45,621 bases of DNA from JBOHBN01 sp050698355. Its GTDB lineage: Bacteria > Actinomycetota > Actinomycetes > Streptosporangiales > WHST01. The notes beneath the pieces are model-generated. The model was not told the origin of the DNA and did no database searches. It saw only the letters and a program-made list of their open reading frames with translations. Both the position numbers and the translations under genes were made by a program. Positions 1 to 7,367 of this stretch are shown in pieces; position 1 is the first letter of the stretch; each line of letters opens with the position of its first letter. Where the stretch lies: contig JBOHBN010000341.1 of NCBI GenBank assembly GCA_050698355.1, positions 1 through 45,621 on the forward strand, read 5' to 3'.

Positions 1-156
1 GCCTTCGGGAGCGGCGAACAGCCACGCCGGCGAGTCCTTGCCGTCAGCCCATCGATCGATGATCGGCGTGAGTTCCGAGACCAGAGGCACGGTCCGGGCG
101 CGGTGCATCTTCACCGTGTCCTCGTAAAGCGCTCCATCGCCGTGATAGACGATCAT
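1..156 (-). pseudogene. Tyrosine recombinase (phage integrase family) fragment, cut by the window edge
   Basis: Reading the minus strand from about 156 to 1 gives a frame containing YEDTVKMHRARTVPLVSEL, then a DRWADGKDSPAWLF segment. This is the T-K-x-H-x-A-R-T-V-P-L stretch that tyrosine recombinases carry between the first catalytic Arg and the HxxR motif. The frame continues past base 1, so the catalytic C-terminus would lie outside the window. Upstream the frame stays open to a stop near 250, but the residues beyond about 156 no longer look like an integrase and the usual 150-200 N-terminal residues are absent. I read it as an N-terminally truncated remnant. An intact protein with a frameshift in the upstream part is the alternative. 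No tRNA or attachment site is visible beside it. Confidence 0.55.
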
Positions 157-406
157 AGCCGGCGCCGACGATGCACTAGGTACGCCGCCGGCCAAACAAC
201 AACGGCAGTCAAGAGCCCGGTCCCGGGTGCGACAAGCGTTCCCCACGGGTCAGGCAGCATCGCCAGTCCCCAGAACGTACGCTTCGTCCGGGATCTGACG
301 GTTGACGAAACCGGCCGACCTGCCGATCGATGAGTTCTGGGTCGTGCGGAGATCACAGCATACAGGACCGCTGGCAGACTGACGCGCCTGTACCCGAAGG
401 AGACGC

Positions 407-964
407 ATGGCAAAGCTCATCTACTCGATGATCACCTCGCTCGACGGCTACGCCGAGGCGGCGGAGGGCGACCTCGGCAGGGGGGCCGAAGACCAGGAGG
501 TGCATACCTTCATCGGCGACCTCTTCCGCCCCGTGGGCACGTTCCTCTACGGCCGGCGGATGTACGAGACGATGATCTTCTGGGAGACTGTGCACGCTGA
601 GCCCGACGTGCCGCCGCACATCCTGCAGTACGCGCGCGACTGGCAGGCCGCGGAGAAGATCGTGTACTCCACGACGCTGGAGTCGGTGTCCAGCGCAAAG
701 ACCCGGATCGAGCGGGCCTTCGACCCGAACGCGGTGCGTAAGCTCAAGGCCGAGGCTGATCACGACCTCACCGTCGACGGCCCGAACCTTGCGGCCCAGG
801 CGATCGCTGACGGGCTAGTGGACGAATACCACCTGTTCATCACCACGAGCGTGGTCGGCGGCGGCAAGCGGTTCTTCCCCGACGGCGTGCGCCTCGATCT
901 CGAGCTGGTCGAGGAGCGTGCCTTCGACAGCGGACTGATCTACGCGCGCTACCGGACCCGCTGA
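407..964 (+). CDS. Dihydrofolate reductase family protein (RibD C-terminal domain)
   Basis: The 185-residue product is one RibD-C/DHFR-like domain. The N-terminus MAKLIYSMITSLDGY holds the S-x-D-G signature (residues 11-14). The motif VDGPNLAAQAI in the second half and VVGGGKRFFP near residue 150 are the family's nucleotide-binding loop and terminal strand motif. Such proteins are cytosolic NADPH-dependent reductases; most actinobacterial members have no known substrate and are not folate enzymes. The start is supported by AAGGAG at 397-402, five bases before the ATG. The gene stands alone and converges on the TetR gene. The 250 bases upstream (157-406) show no gene I can support. Confidence 0.87.
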   Translation: MAKLIYSMITSLDGYAEAAEGDLGRGAEDQEVHTFIGDLFRPVGTFLYGRRMYETMIFWETVHAEPDVPPHILQYARDWQAAEKIVYSTTLESVSSAKTRIERAFDPNAVRKLKAEADHDLTVDGPNLAAQAIADGLVDEYHLFITTSVVGGGKRFFPDGVRLDLELVEERAFDSGLIYARYRTR

Positions 965-1093
965 GCCGCACCGGTTGATGACGCTGCCGGCGGCCGAGCC
1001 GGGGCAGGCGAGACTGGTCGCGTGGGACGGCGACCCGCAGCACCGCATCGCCGCCGGTCGCGCTGACCAGTGCCCCGCGCCGACATTCGGTCA

Positions 1094-1666
1094 CTACACG
1101 CGCGGTCCCGAATGGGTGGGCGCGGGGCGCAGGACGCGTTCGAGCGCCTCGCGGAACTCTGCCGGTGACGGCGTCTCGTCGGAGAGCAGGGAGTTGACCA
1201 TCAGTCCGTCGACGAGCCCGACGACCGAGCGCGCGGTGTTCGGATCGTCGGTGTACCGGCGGACGAGCCCGGAGAGCAGGTCGGTCCACACCCGTGCGGC
1301 GGGACGCAGCGCCGGACGGCGCGCGGCCAGCAGGTAGAGCTCGTACTCCGCCACCAGGCGCACACGCCGGCTCGCGGCGTGGGCCATCAGCTCCGCGAGC
1401 CGGTCCAGGGCCTCGTCACCGGGCAGTGCCGCGATCACCGCGAGGTCGGCTCCGTACGCCTCGCAGGACGCGGTCAGCGCGGCGACGAGGAGGTCGTCGA
1501 TCGTGTCGAAGTAGTAGGTCGCGGCGGTCTTCGGCACGCCCGCCTCGCGTGCGACCGCGCGGTGCGATATCCCGCCGACGCCGTCGCGCTCGACGACACG
1601 CAGCGTCGCGTCGATGAGCGCCTGCCGCCTGCGCTCGCCCTTCGCGCGGCGTCCGTCGGCATGCAT
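1094..1666 (-). CDS. TetR family transcriptional regulator
   Basis: The 190-residue protein has an N-terminal TetR helix-turn-helix at about residues 12-60, with GGISHRAVAREAGVPKTAA and TYYFDTIDDLL as the recognition part, followed by a variable all-helical ligand domain. I start it at the ATG at 1666 (MHADGRRAKG). An open extension upstream would run into the end of the SMR gene. It lies 10 bases downstream of the SMR transporter on the same strand, so the two are probably one transcript, and the likely role is repression of that pump and of itself. A candidate operator lies upstream of the pair at 2054-2068. The ligand is unknown. Confidence 0.9.
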   Translation of the reverse strand: MHADGRRAKGERRRQALIDATLRVVERDGVGGISHRAVAREAGVPKTAATYYFDTIDDLLVAALTASCEAYGADLAVIAALPGDEALDRLAELMAHAASRRVRLVAEYELYLLAARRPALRPAARVWTDLLSGLVRRYTDDPNTARSVVGLVDGLMVNSLLSDETPSPAEFREALERVLRPAPTHSGPRV

Positions 1667-1676
1667 GCCCAGCGTA

Positions 1677-2000
1677 CTAATGGCTGCCTCCCAGCTCCAG
1701 GGCGGCAACCCCGGCGATGACGAACCCCACCCCCGCGATCTGGATCCAGCTCAGCCGCTCGTCGAAGGCGAGCGCGCCGATGAACGCGACGAGCGCGATA
1801 CCGCACGCCGACCAGATGGCGTACGTGACGCCGATCGTCAGGCCACGCTTCAACACGATGCTCAGTAGGCCGAGCGCGGCCACGTACCCCGCGATCGCGA
1901 ACACCGACGGCCCCAGTTTGGAGAACCCCTCCGACAGCCGTAGCGCGACGGTGCCCGACACCTCGCAGAGGATGGCCGCGGCCAGCAGCAGGTAGGTCAT
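1677..2000 (-). CDS. Small multidrug resistance (SMR) family efflux protein
   Basis: A 107-residue, four-helix membrane protein with the SMR pattern: LLLAAAILCEVSGTVALR in helix 1 carries the essential membrane-embedded glutamate (Glu13), followed by GPSVFAIAGYVAALGLLS, a GVTYAIWSACGIALVAFIGA segment with the conserved Y-A-x-W, and a final VGFVIAGVAALELG helix. SMR proteins work as dimers or heterodimers exchanging protons for cationic drugs or guanidinium; a lone subunit with a TetR neighbour fits a drug or guanidinium exporter. Start at MTYLL (2000) matches the family length; an upstream ATG at 2039 would add 13 hydrophilic residues. The Shine-Dalgarno is weak (GGGTG). Confidence 0.92.
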   Translation of the reverse strand: MTYLLLAAAILCEVSGTVALRLSEGFSKLGPSVFAIAGYVAALGLLSIVLKRGLTIGVTYAIWSACGIALVAFIGALAFDERLSWIQIAGVGFVIAGVAALELGGSH

Positions 2001-2053
2001 GGGACACCCAACAGAAGAAGTTGAACGACTGTCCCACATTCTCCCACGCGGTT

Positions 2054-2068
2054 ACTGGCGCGTCCAGT
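2054..2068. promoter_or_regulatory. Candidate TetR operator upstream of the SMR-tetR pair
   Basis: The sequence ACTGG-CGCGT-CCAGT is a perfect 5-bp inverted repeat with a 5-bp centre, 53 bases upstream of the SMR start. Its size and GG/CC half-sites resemble sites bound by TetR-family repressors of small transporters. It lies in the 78-base gap between the HAD hydrolase stop and the SMR start, where the promoter should be. No -10/-35 pair is clear enough to call. Confidence 0.45.
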
Positions 2069-2078
2069 CACGCAGTTG

Positions 2079-2786
2079 TCATAGTGCCCGTTCGAGCAGC
2101 TCGGCGAGGTGCGCCAGGTCGCGTACGTGCGTGCCCGCGTGCGGCACCAGGCAGTTGCCGAACGGGTCCAGGTGCACCGGTTGCAGGCCCACGGCGACGG
2201 CGCCAGCGACGTCGGTGCTCACCATGTCGCCCACCATGACCGTGCGCTCCGGGGCGGTGCCGACGGCGTCGAGGCCGAGCTTGAAGATGCCCGGCGCGGG
2301 CTTCTCGATGCCCGCGAGGTACGAGTCGACGACCGCTCGCACCCGCGCGCCAGACCCGTCGGCGACCTGGCACACGCCGGCATCGCGGAGCTGCCGTTCG
2401 ACCGTGCCGGCCGCGTTGGAGATCACCGCGAGCTCCAGCCCCCTGCGCGCCAGCTCGCGCACCCCCGTACGCGCTCCCGGCACCGCGCGCGTCCACACGC
2501 CCGCCCCGAACACCGGGCGAAGGCTGCGCGCGACCTCGCCGGCGCGCTCCCCCGCCCCGCAGACCTCGGCGTACGTACGCGTGTACACCTCCCAGTCACC
2601 GAGCCCGGCCTCCGCATGGGCCTGGTCACGAGCCGCGACGGAGGCGTAGTGTGCTCGGTCGAGCTGGCTGGCGGATGCCTCGACACCGAGTGCCGCGAGC
2701 GCGGGCAGGATGACGTCGGGATCTGGCATGATCAAGACGCCGCCCGCGTCGAGGAGCACGGCGTCTACGGGTCCGTCGATGGGCAT
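2079..2786 (-). CDS. HAD superfamily hydrolase (haloacid dehalogenase-like phosphatase)
   Basis: 235 residues with the four HAD motifs: motif I VLLDAGGVL (nucleophile Asp13), motif II AVISNAAG, motif III Lys in EKPAPGIFKLG, and motif IV MVGDMVSTDVAGA. The region between motifs I and II is a helical C1-type cap. Motif I is unusual because position +2, normally the general acid/base Asp, is Gly15 (D-A-G-G). The remaining residues argue that it is folded and probably active, but the substrate cannot be predicted. The gene is upstream of and co-directional with SMR-tetR, with a 78-base gap. It diverges from the DUF3592-like gene at 2845. Confidence 0.87.
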   Translation of the reverse strand: MPIDGPVDAVLLDAGGVLIMPDPDVILPALAALGVEASASQLDRAHYASVAARDQAHAEAGLGDWEVYTRTYAEVCGAGERAGEVARSLRPVFGAGVWTRAVPGARTGVRELARRGLELAVISNAAGTVERQLRDAGVCQVADGSGARVRAVVDSYLAGIEKPAPGIFKLGLDAVGTAPERTVMVGDMVSTDVAGAVAVGLQPVHLDPFGNCLVPHAGTHVRDLAHLAELLERAL

Positions 2787-2844
2787 GAGTAGATAGTGTC
2801 AACCGGCACGGAACATCGCATCGAAAGGTGGCGTCTCAGCCGAT

Positions 2845-3282
2845 ATGCGTGACGGACGATTTCTCGGTATGACTTTCGCCAGCTTCGGCGTGCCGATGAC
2901 CGTGGGCGGCCTCGGGTGGCTCGCCCGCACCGCCCGGCACCGCATCCGGCTCGAGCCGGTCACCGCGACCGTCGTGCGGGCGTACCAGGGCACCAGGTAC
3001 GTCACCTACGCCGGCGGAGCGTTCACCGAGCACCCCACGCACCGGGTCGAGGTGGTCTACAACCACCCGGCCGACCCCGACGACGCGTCCGTACGGGTGC
3101 TGCACCTCACCGTCCACCGCAAGCACCGGCCCAACTCGCGGCTGCGACTGCTCGTCGATCCTGACAATCCGGACTTCCGGCCGCTGTCCTACGGGCTGGC
3201 CGGCTACCTGGCACCGGCACGGTTCGCCGCGATCGCCGGACCCGTCGCGGTGGCGGGCCTGGGCCTGCTGATCATCCGCTGA
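2845..3282 (+). CDS. DUF3592-like membrane protein
   Basis: 145 residues. An N-terminal hydrophobic stretch (residues 9-26, ending GGLGWLARTAR) is followed by a beta-rich soluble part that begins with the VTATVVRAYQG strand and a HRVEVVYNHP strand, and a C-terminal membrane helix (PARFAAIAGPVAVAGLGLLII). This two-helix layout with an intervening all-beta segment resembles DUF3592 proteins, whose function is unknown. Its stop overlaps the ATG of the next gene, so the two are translationally coupled. A second ATG at 2869 (MTFASFGV) is also possible; neither has a strong Shine-Dalgarno. Confidence 0.65.
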   Translation: MRDGRFLGMTFASFGVPMTVGGLGWLARTARHRIRLEPVTATVVRAYQGTRYVTYAGGAFTEHPTHRVEVVYNHPADPDDASVRVLHLTVHRKHRPNSRLRLLVDPDNPDFRPLSYGLAGYLAPARFAAIAGPVAVAGLGLLIIR

Positions 3283-4097
3283 TGCCCGACCAGACGAGTA
3301 CGGCCGAGCGGTTCCTCGCCCTGCACCAGGGACCGGAGCCCTTGCTGCTGCCCAACCCGTGGGACCAGGGTTCCGCGCGGCTGCTCGCGTCCCTCGGCTT
3401 CCAGGCACTCGCCACGACCAGCAGCGGGTTCGCCGCCACGCTCGGCCGCCTCGACGGGCACCTGTCCAGGGACGAGGCACTGGTTCACGCCGAGCTGATC
3501 GCCGGGTCGACGGACCTGCCCGTGTCGGCGGACCTGGAGAACGCGTTCGCCGACGAGCCGGACGGCGTGGCCGACACCATCAGCCGGGCGGTACGCGCGG
3601 GACTGGCCGGTGCCTCCGTCGAGGACTACACCGGCCGTCCGGACGCCCCGATCTACGAGCGTGCGCTCGCCGTAGAGCGGGTCGCCGCAGCGGCGGAGGC
3701 CGCGCACGGCGGTGCCGTCCACCTCGTGCTCACCGCTCGGGCCGAGAACCACCTGCATGGTCGCCTCGACCTGGCCGACACGATCGCCCGGCTCCAGGCA
3801 TACCAGGAGGCCGGCGCCGACGTGCTCTACGCGCCGGGGCTGACCCGCACGGAGGACATCCGTCAGGTCGTGTCCGCGGTCGACCGCCCGGTCAACGTGC
3901 TGGCGCTGGCTGACGGCCCGCCGGTTTCCGAGCTCGCCGAGCTGGGCGTGCGCCGGGTCTCGGTAGGAGGCGCGTTCGCGTTCGCCGCGCTCGGTGCGGT
4001 CGTCGAGGCCGCGCGCGAGCTGCAGGGCGCCGGGACGTACGGCTACACCGCGCGCACGCGTACGGGCCAGCAGGCGGCGCGCTCCGCCTTCGGCTAG
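3282..4097 (+). CDS. Isocitrate lyase/PEP mutase family protein
   Basis: 271 residues forming one (beta/alpha)8 barrel of the PEP-mutase/isocitrate-lyase superfamily. Visible motifs are LLPNPWDQGSARLLASLGF, ATTSSGFAATLG, the metal-binding SADLENAF, and GASVEDYTG, followed by TARAENHLHG. The K-K-C-G-H catalytic loop of true isocitrate lyase is missing, so it is more likely a PEP mutase, oxaloacetate hydrolase or 2-methylisocitrate lyase-like C-C/P-C bond enzyme of unassigned substrate. It starts at the ATG overlapping the upstream stop (ATGA arrangement). No phosphonate-pathway neighbour is present, which argues against phosphonate biosynthesis. Confidence 0.85.
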   Translation: MPDQTSTAERFLALHQGPEPLLLPNPWDQGSARLLASLGFQALATTSSGFAATLGRLDGHLSRDEALVHAELIAGSTDLPVSADLENAFADEPDGVADTISRAVRAGLAGASVEDYTGRPDAPIYERALAVERVAAAAEAAHGGAVHLVLTARAENHLHGRLDLADTIARLQAYQEAGADVLYAPGLTRTEDIRQVVSAVDRPVNVLALADGPPVSELAELGVRRVSVGGAFAFAALGAVVEAARELQGAGTYGYTARTRTGQQAARSAFG

Positions 4098-4144
4098 GTG
4101 TACCCAGCTAGGGCGTACCGCGTTCGGCGACCGTGGACGCGAAG

Positions 4145-4228
4145 TCGATCACGGTATGTAGATCAACGCGTGCTTCTCATGGCGAGCAAGGTGAGGGAAG
4201 TGGGTCTGAGGGTACTTACCGTGATCGA
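4145..4228. repeat. Long-spaced 12-bp inverted repeat in the gap before the clamp paralog
   Basis: TCGATCACGGTA (4145-4156) is repeated exactly inverted as TACCGTGATCGA (4217-4228), separated by 60 bases. It lies in the 252-base convergent gap between the PEP-mutase-like gene and the DnaN paralog, where no gene is supported. The outer arms could form a large hairpin and act as a bidirectional terminator. Alternatively the 84-bp unit could be a small dispersed repeat. The rest of the gap shows nothing recognisable. Confidence 0.5.
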
Positions 4229-4349
4229 CAACGAACTGCCACTTTCGCGTGGACGTGATCAGCCCGCAAGCCAACGCGGGGTTTGGCGGCTCGGGGTCGG
4301 ACGCAGGGGTTGCGTCGATGTGTGGGCGGCGTCCGCGGGGCCAGCGCCC

Positions 4350-5486
4350 CTAGGTCCGGCCAGCGGGCAGGGTGCGGGGCATGGCGAAGTAGAGCGCGTT
4401 CGCGTTGACCTCGGCACCCGCAGCGTCGGCGCAGCCCTCGATCAGCAGCGGGCGTACACCCTGCTGGTACGAGAGCCGCGCGTACGGGCCGTCGACACAG
4501 GCGAGGCCATCGACCAGGTAACGGACGTTCATCGACACCGTCTCCGGCTCGCCCTCCTGCACCCCGGCGAGGCGGGTGCGCCCGCGGGTGTCCTCGTCGC
4601 TGCTCGCACTCACCACGACCCCGTCGGCCCCGAGCTCGAGCAGCACCGCGGCGTACTCGTCGGCGACCAGGGCGATCCGGCGGACGGCCGCGGCGAGCGC
4701 GTCGCGCTCCACCACGAGCCGCCCGGCAAAGCTCGTCGGCATCTTGCGCAGCACGTCGGGGTAGCTGCCGTCGAGCAGCCGGATCGTGCTGGCTGCGGTC
4801 TCGGTGGCCAGCGTCAACCGGCGCTCCTCGGCGGTATCGAGACCGAGGGAGAGCTGCGGCGATCCGGTAAGGCCGCGCACGGCCTCGGCCAGCAGGCGCG
4901 CAGGCACCACGGCGCTGACCGGTTCGGTCGTGGTGGCCGGCTGCCACCCGACATGGTGGCACGCGACCCGGTACCGGTCGGTGGTCGTGAAGGTGAGCCG
5001 CTCCGGCTCGACGTCCAGGCAGATGCCCGACAGCAGCGGGACGGTCTCGTCGCGCAACGCGATCCGGGCGGTGGCGCTCACCGCCGTCCCGAGTGCCTTG
5101 GCGTCGACCTGCCCGACCGGTGACGCCCCCATGGGGACGGACGGGTAGTCCTCGAGGGGTAGTACCGGCAGCGTGAACTGGCTACCCGCCGACTCCAGGT
5201 AGACGCCGGCGTCCTTCGCGGCGACCGAGACCTCGCTGTCGGGAAGCATGCGCAGAATCTCGGCGAACATCCGCCCGGGGACGAGCACCTCGCCCGCCTC
5301 TTCGACCTGGGCGGGCGTGCGAGCGACCGAGCTGGCCTCGTAGTCGTACCCGGTCACCGTGACATCGCTCGCGCCCGCGGTGACGCGGACTCCGGCGAGC
5401 ACGGGTGTGGCCGGCCGCGTCGCGGCATGCCGCGCGGCGAACGCCGCCGCGGCCGCCAGGTCGGCTGTCCCCACTTGGACTCGCAT
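4350..5486 (-). CDS. DNA polymerase III beta subunit (sliding clamp) paralog
   Basis: 378 residues spanning three repeated clamp domains. Domain 1 (about 1-120) contains TPVLAGVRVTAGASDVTVTGYDYE and GRMFAEILRMLPD; domain 2 (about 125-245) has SATARIALRDETVPLLSGICL and TFTTTDRYRVA; domain 3 starts near DGSYPDVLRKMP and ends NALYFAMP. These are DnaN landmarks (LAGVxL, TDRYRLA, GxYPD, YxxMP). The C-terminus differs from a normal clamp: it continues as RTLPAGRT after the MP. There is no dnaA, recF or gyrB nearby, so this is probably not the replicative clamp beside oriC but a second copy. GGAGG precedes the ATG. A role in repair or specialised replication is inference. Confidence 0.85.
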   Translation of the reverse strand: MRVQVGTADLAAAAAFAARHAATRPATPVLAGVRVTAGASDVTVTGYDYEASSVARTPAQVEEAGEVLVPGRMFAEILRMLPDSEVSVAAKDAGVYLESAGSQFTLPVLPLEDYPSVPMGASPVGQVDAKALGTAVSATARIALRDETVPLLSGICLDVEPERLTFTTTDRYRVACHHVGWQPATTTEPVSAVVPARLLAEAVRGLTGSPQLSLGLDTAEERRLTLATETAASTIRLLDGSYPDVLRKMPTSFAGRLVVERDALAAAVRRIALVADEYAAVLLELGADGVVVSASSDEDTRGRTRLAGVQEGEPETVSMNVRYLVDGLACVDGPYARLSYQQGVRPLLIEGCADAAGAEVNANALYFAMPRTLPAGRT

Positions 5487-5562
5487 CGAAACCTCCGCCC
5501 CGTCGTCTGCTGGACGTAAACGTACGGCCCGCCGCCGACACGTGCCAGACCGGGGACCGGCG

Positions 5563-6531
5563 TCAGCGGCCGGGGATGTCGACCTTCCCGGGAGGTGCGA
5601 CGGCGTCCAGGGCGACCAGGTCGTCGGCCGTGGGCTGCCAGGAGGCCGCGGCGGCGTTCGCCGCGACCTGCTCCGGCTTGGTCGCGCCGCAGATCACCGA
5701 CGCCACCCCCGGCTGCGCGGCCAGGCCGCCGACGGCGACATCGACGGGTGTGAGGCCGCGCTCGTCGGCGTACCGCTGCAGCCCCTCCAGACGGTCGAAG
5801 TCGGTACGTTCGAGCACCTCCGGCAGCGTCTCCAGCCGGGTGCCGGGAGGTGCGCTCTCGCCGCGGCGGTACTTGCCGGTCAGCAGGCCCCTGCCGAGCG
5901 GGAAGAACGGCAGCAACCCGACCCCGAACCGCTCGCAGGCCGAGATGAGCTCGAGCTCGGCGTCGCGCTCGAGCAGGTTGTAGTTCTCCTGCGTGCTGAT
6001 CATGCGGGCCGAGCCGATCGCCCGGGCGGTCCAGTCGGCGTCGGCGACCTGCCAGGCCGCGAACTGCGACGACCCGATGTAGCGCACCTTGCCCTCGCGG
6101 ACCAGGTCGGTGACCGCGTCCAGGCTCTCCTCGATCGGCGTCAGCGGGTCGGGTTCGTGCATCTGGTACAGGTCGATCCGGTCCGTGCCGAGGCGTCGCA
6201 AGCTCGCCTCGACCGCCGTACGGATGTACCGCCGGGACCCGCGCGCGCCGAAGTCGGGCCCGTTCGTGCCGTGCATGTCCTTGCCGAACTTCGACGCCAC
6301 GACGATGCGGTCACGCTCGCTGCCGAGCGCCGCCCCGAGCAGCTCCTCGCTCGCGCCCAGCCCGTAGATGTCGGCGGTGTCGAAGAAGGTGATGCCCGCG
6401 TCCAGCGCCGCGGTGACGACCGACCGCACCTGGTCGCCGTCGATGCGCCGGCCGAACGCGTTGCATCCGAGGCCGACCACCGATGCGGTGAGACCCGAGT
6501 CGCCCAACCTGCGATACGCCATGTCTGCCAT
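5563..6531 (-). CDS. Aldo/keto reductase family oxidoreductase
   Basis: 322 residues from the ATG at 6531 (MADMAYRRLG); a second ATG at 6522 (MAYRRLG) is equally compatible. The catalytic tetrad is visible: Asp51 and Tyr56 in FFDTADIYG, Lys81 in VVASKFG and His125 in LYQMHEPDP. Later motifs GLLPFFPLGRGLLTGKY and VICGATKPEQV belong to the NADP(H)-binding end of the barrel. It is a cytosolic NADPH-dependent carbonyl reductase of the YghZ/Tas-like type; the substrate is unknown. It diverges from the GDPD gene with only 44 bases between starts, so the two promoters must overlap. Confidence 0.9.
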   Translation of the reverse strand: MADMAYRRLGDSGLTASVVGLGCNAFGRRIDGDQVRSVVTAALDAGITFFDTADIYGLGASEELLGAALGSERDRIVVASKFGKDMHGTNGPDFGARGSRRYIRTAVEASLRRLGTDRIDLYQMHEPDPLTPIEESLDAVTDLVREGKVRYIGSSQFAAWQVADADWTARAIGSARMISTQENYNLLERDAELELISACERFGVGLLPFFPLGRGLLTGKYRRGESAPPGTRLETLPEVLERTDFDRLEGLQRYADERGLTPVDVAVGGLAAQPGVASVICGATKPEQVAANAAAASWQPTADDLVALDAVAPPGKVDIPGR

Positions 6532-6575
6532 GGTTCCCGAACCTATCGGGTAGGCATCGTGGAAGGATCGCGGGC

Positions 6576-7367
6576 GTGAGCGACTCGTACCCTTTCCTCG
6601 AGCACGGCGGCGTGCTGGCGTTCGCCCACCGCGGCGGCACGTTCGCGGGCCTGGAGAACTCCATGGCGGCGTTCGAGCACGCGGTGTCCCTCGGCTACCA
6701 GTACCTCGAGACCGACGTGCACGCGACGAGCGACGGCGTGCTCGTCGCTTTCCACGACGACACGCTGGACCGCACCACCGACAGCACGGGACGCATCGCC
6801 GAGATGCCCTGGTCCGAGGTCTCCCAGGCACGTATCGGCGGGAGCGAGCCCATCCCGCGGTTCGTGGAGCTGCTGGACGCGTGGCCGGACGTGCGCATCA
6901 ACGTCGACGTCAAGGAGGACACGGCGGTCGAGCCGTTCCTCGACCTGCTCCGCGGGCGCACCGCCGACCTGGAAAGGCTCTGCGTCGCGGCGTTCGCCGA
7001 CTCGCGACTGCACCGGGTCCGTGCCGCGCTCGGCCCGCGCCTGTGCACGTCGATGGGACGCATCGAGGCCGCTCGACTACGCGTGGCGGCGTGCGGCGAA
7101 CCGCTCTCCCCGCTCGCACCACACGGCGTCCCCTGCGTCCAGGTGCCGGTGCGGTACGGCCCCCTGCCCGTTGTCACGTCCGACTTCGTACGGGCCGCGC
7201 ACGCCCGCGGGGTGCAGGTGCACGTCTGGACGGTCAACACCCGGCCGGAGATGGAGCGCCTGCTGGACCTCGGCGTCGACGGCCTGATCTCCGACGAGAT
7301 CGAGACGCTGCGCGCCGTACTCTCCGAGCGCGGCGTGTGGGTACCGCGTGCCGTCGAGGGCACGTGA
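6576..7367 (+). CDS. Glycerophosphodiester phosphodiesterase
   Basis: 263 residues with the full GDPD motif set: AHRGG (His18, Arg19), LENS (Glu27, Asn28), the metal-binding LETDVHATSDG (Glu45, Asp47) and the general acid His60 in VAFHDDTLDRTT. The C-terminal HVWTVNTRPEMERLLDLGVDGLISDE segment closes the TIM barrel. It hydrolyses glycerophosphodiesters to sn-glycerol 3-phosphate and an alcohol. No signal peptide is visible, so it acts inside the cell. The GTG start (6576) is backed by GGAAGGA at 6561-6567. It overlaps the downstream transporter by four bases (GTGA), so the two are co-translated. Confidence 0.93.
   Translation: MSDSYPFLEHGGVLAFAHRGGTFAGLENSMAAFEHAVSLGYQYLETDVHATSDGVLVAFHDDTLDRTTDSTGRIAEMPWSEVSQARIGGSEPIPRFVELLDAWPDVRINVDVKEDTAVEPFLDLLRGRTADLERLCVAAFADSRLHRVRAALGPRLCTSMGRIEAARLRVAACGEPLSPLAPHGVPCVQVPVRYGPLPVVTSDFVRAAHARGVQVHVWTVNTRPEMERLLDLGVDGLISDEIETLRAVLSERGVWVPRAVEGT

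Noticed and set aside
153..413. Minus-strand frame of 86 codons with a hydrophobic segment near its end
   Set aside because: It overlaps the RibD-like gene's ribosome-binding site on the other strand and has no family resemblance I can defend.
1013..1071. ACTGGTC...GACCAGT inverted repeat between the reductase and tetR stops
   Set aside because: Arms of only seven bases with a 45-base loop and no T-run; too weak to call a terminator.
4098..5123. Long plus-strand open frame (over 300 codons) across the clamp gene
   Set aside because: It is antisense to the DnaN-like gene, has no recognisable domain, and arises from the high GC content that leaves few stops.
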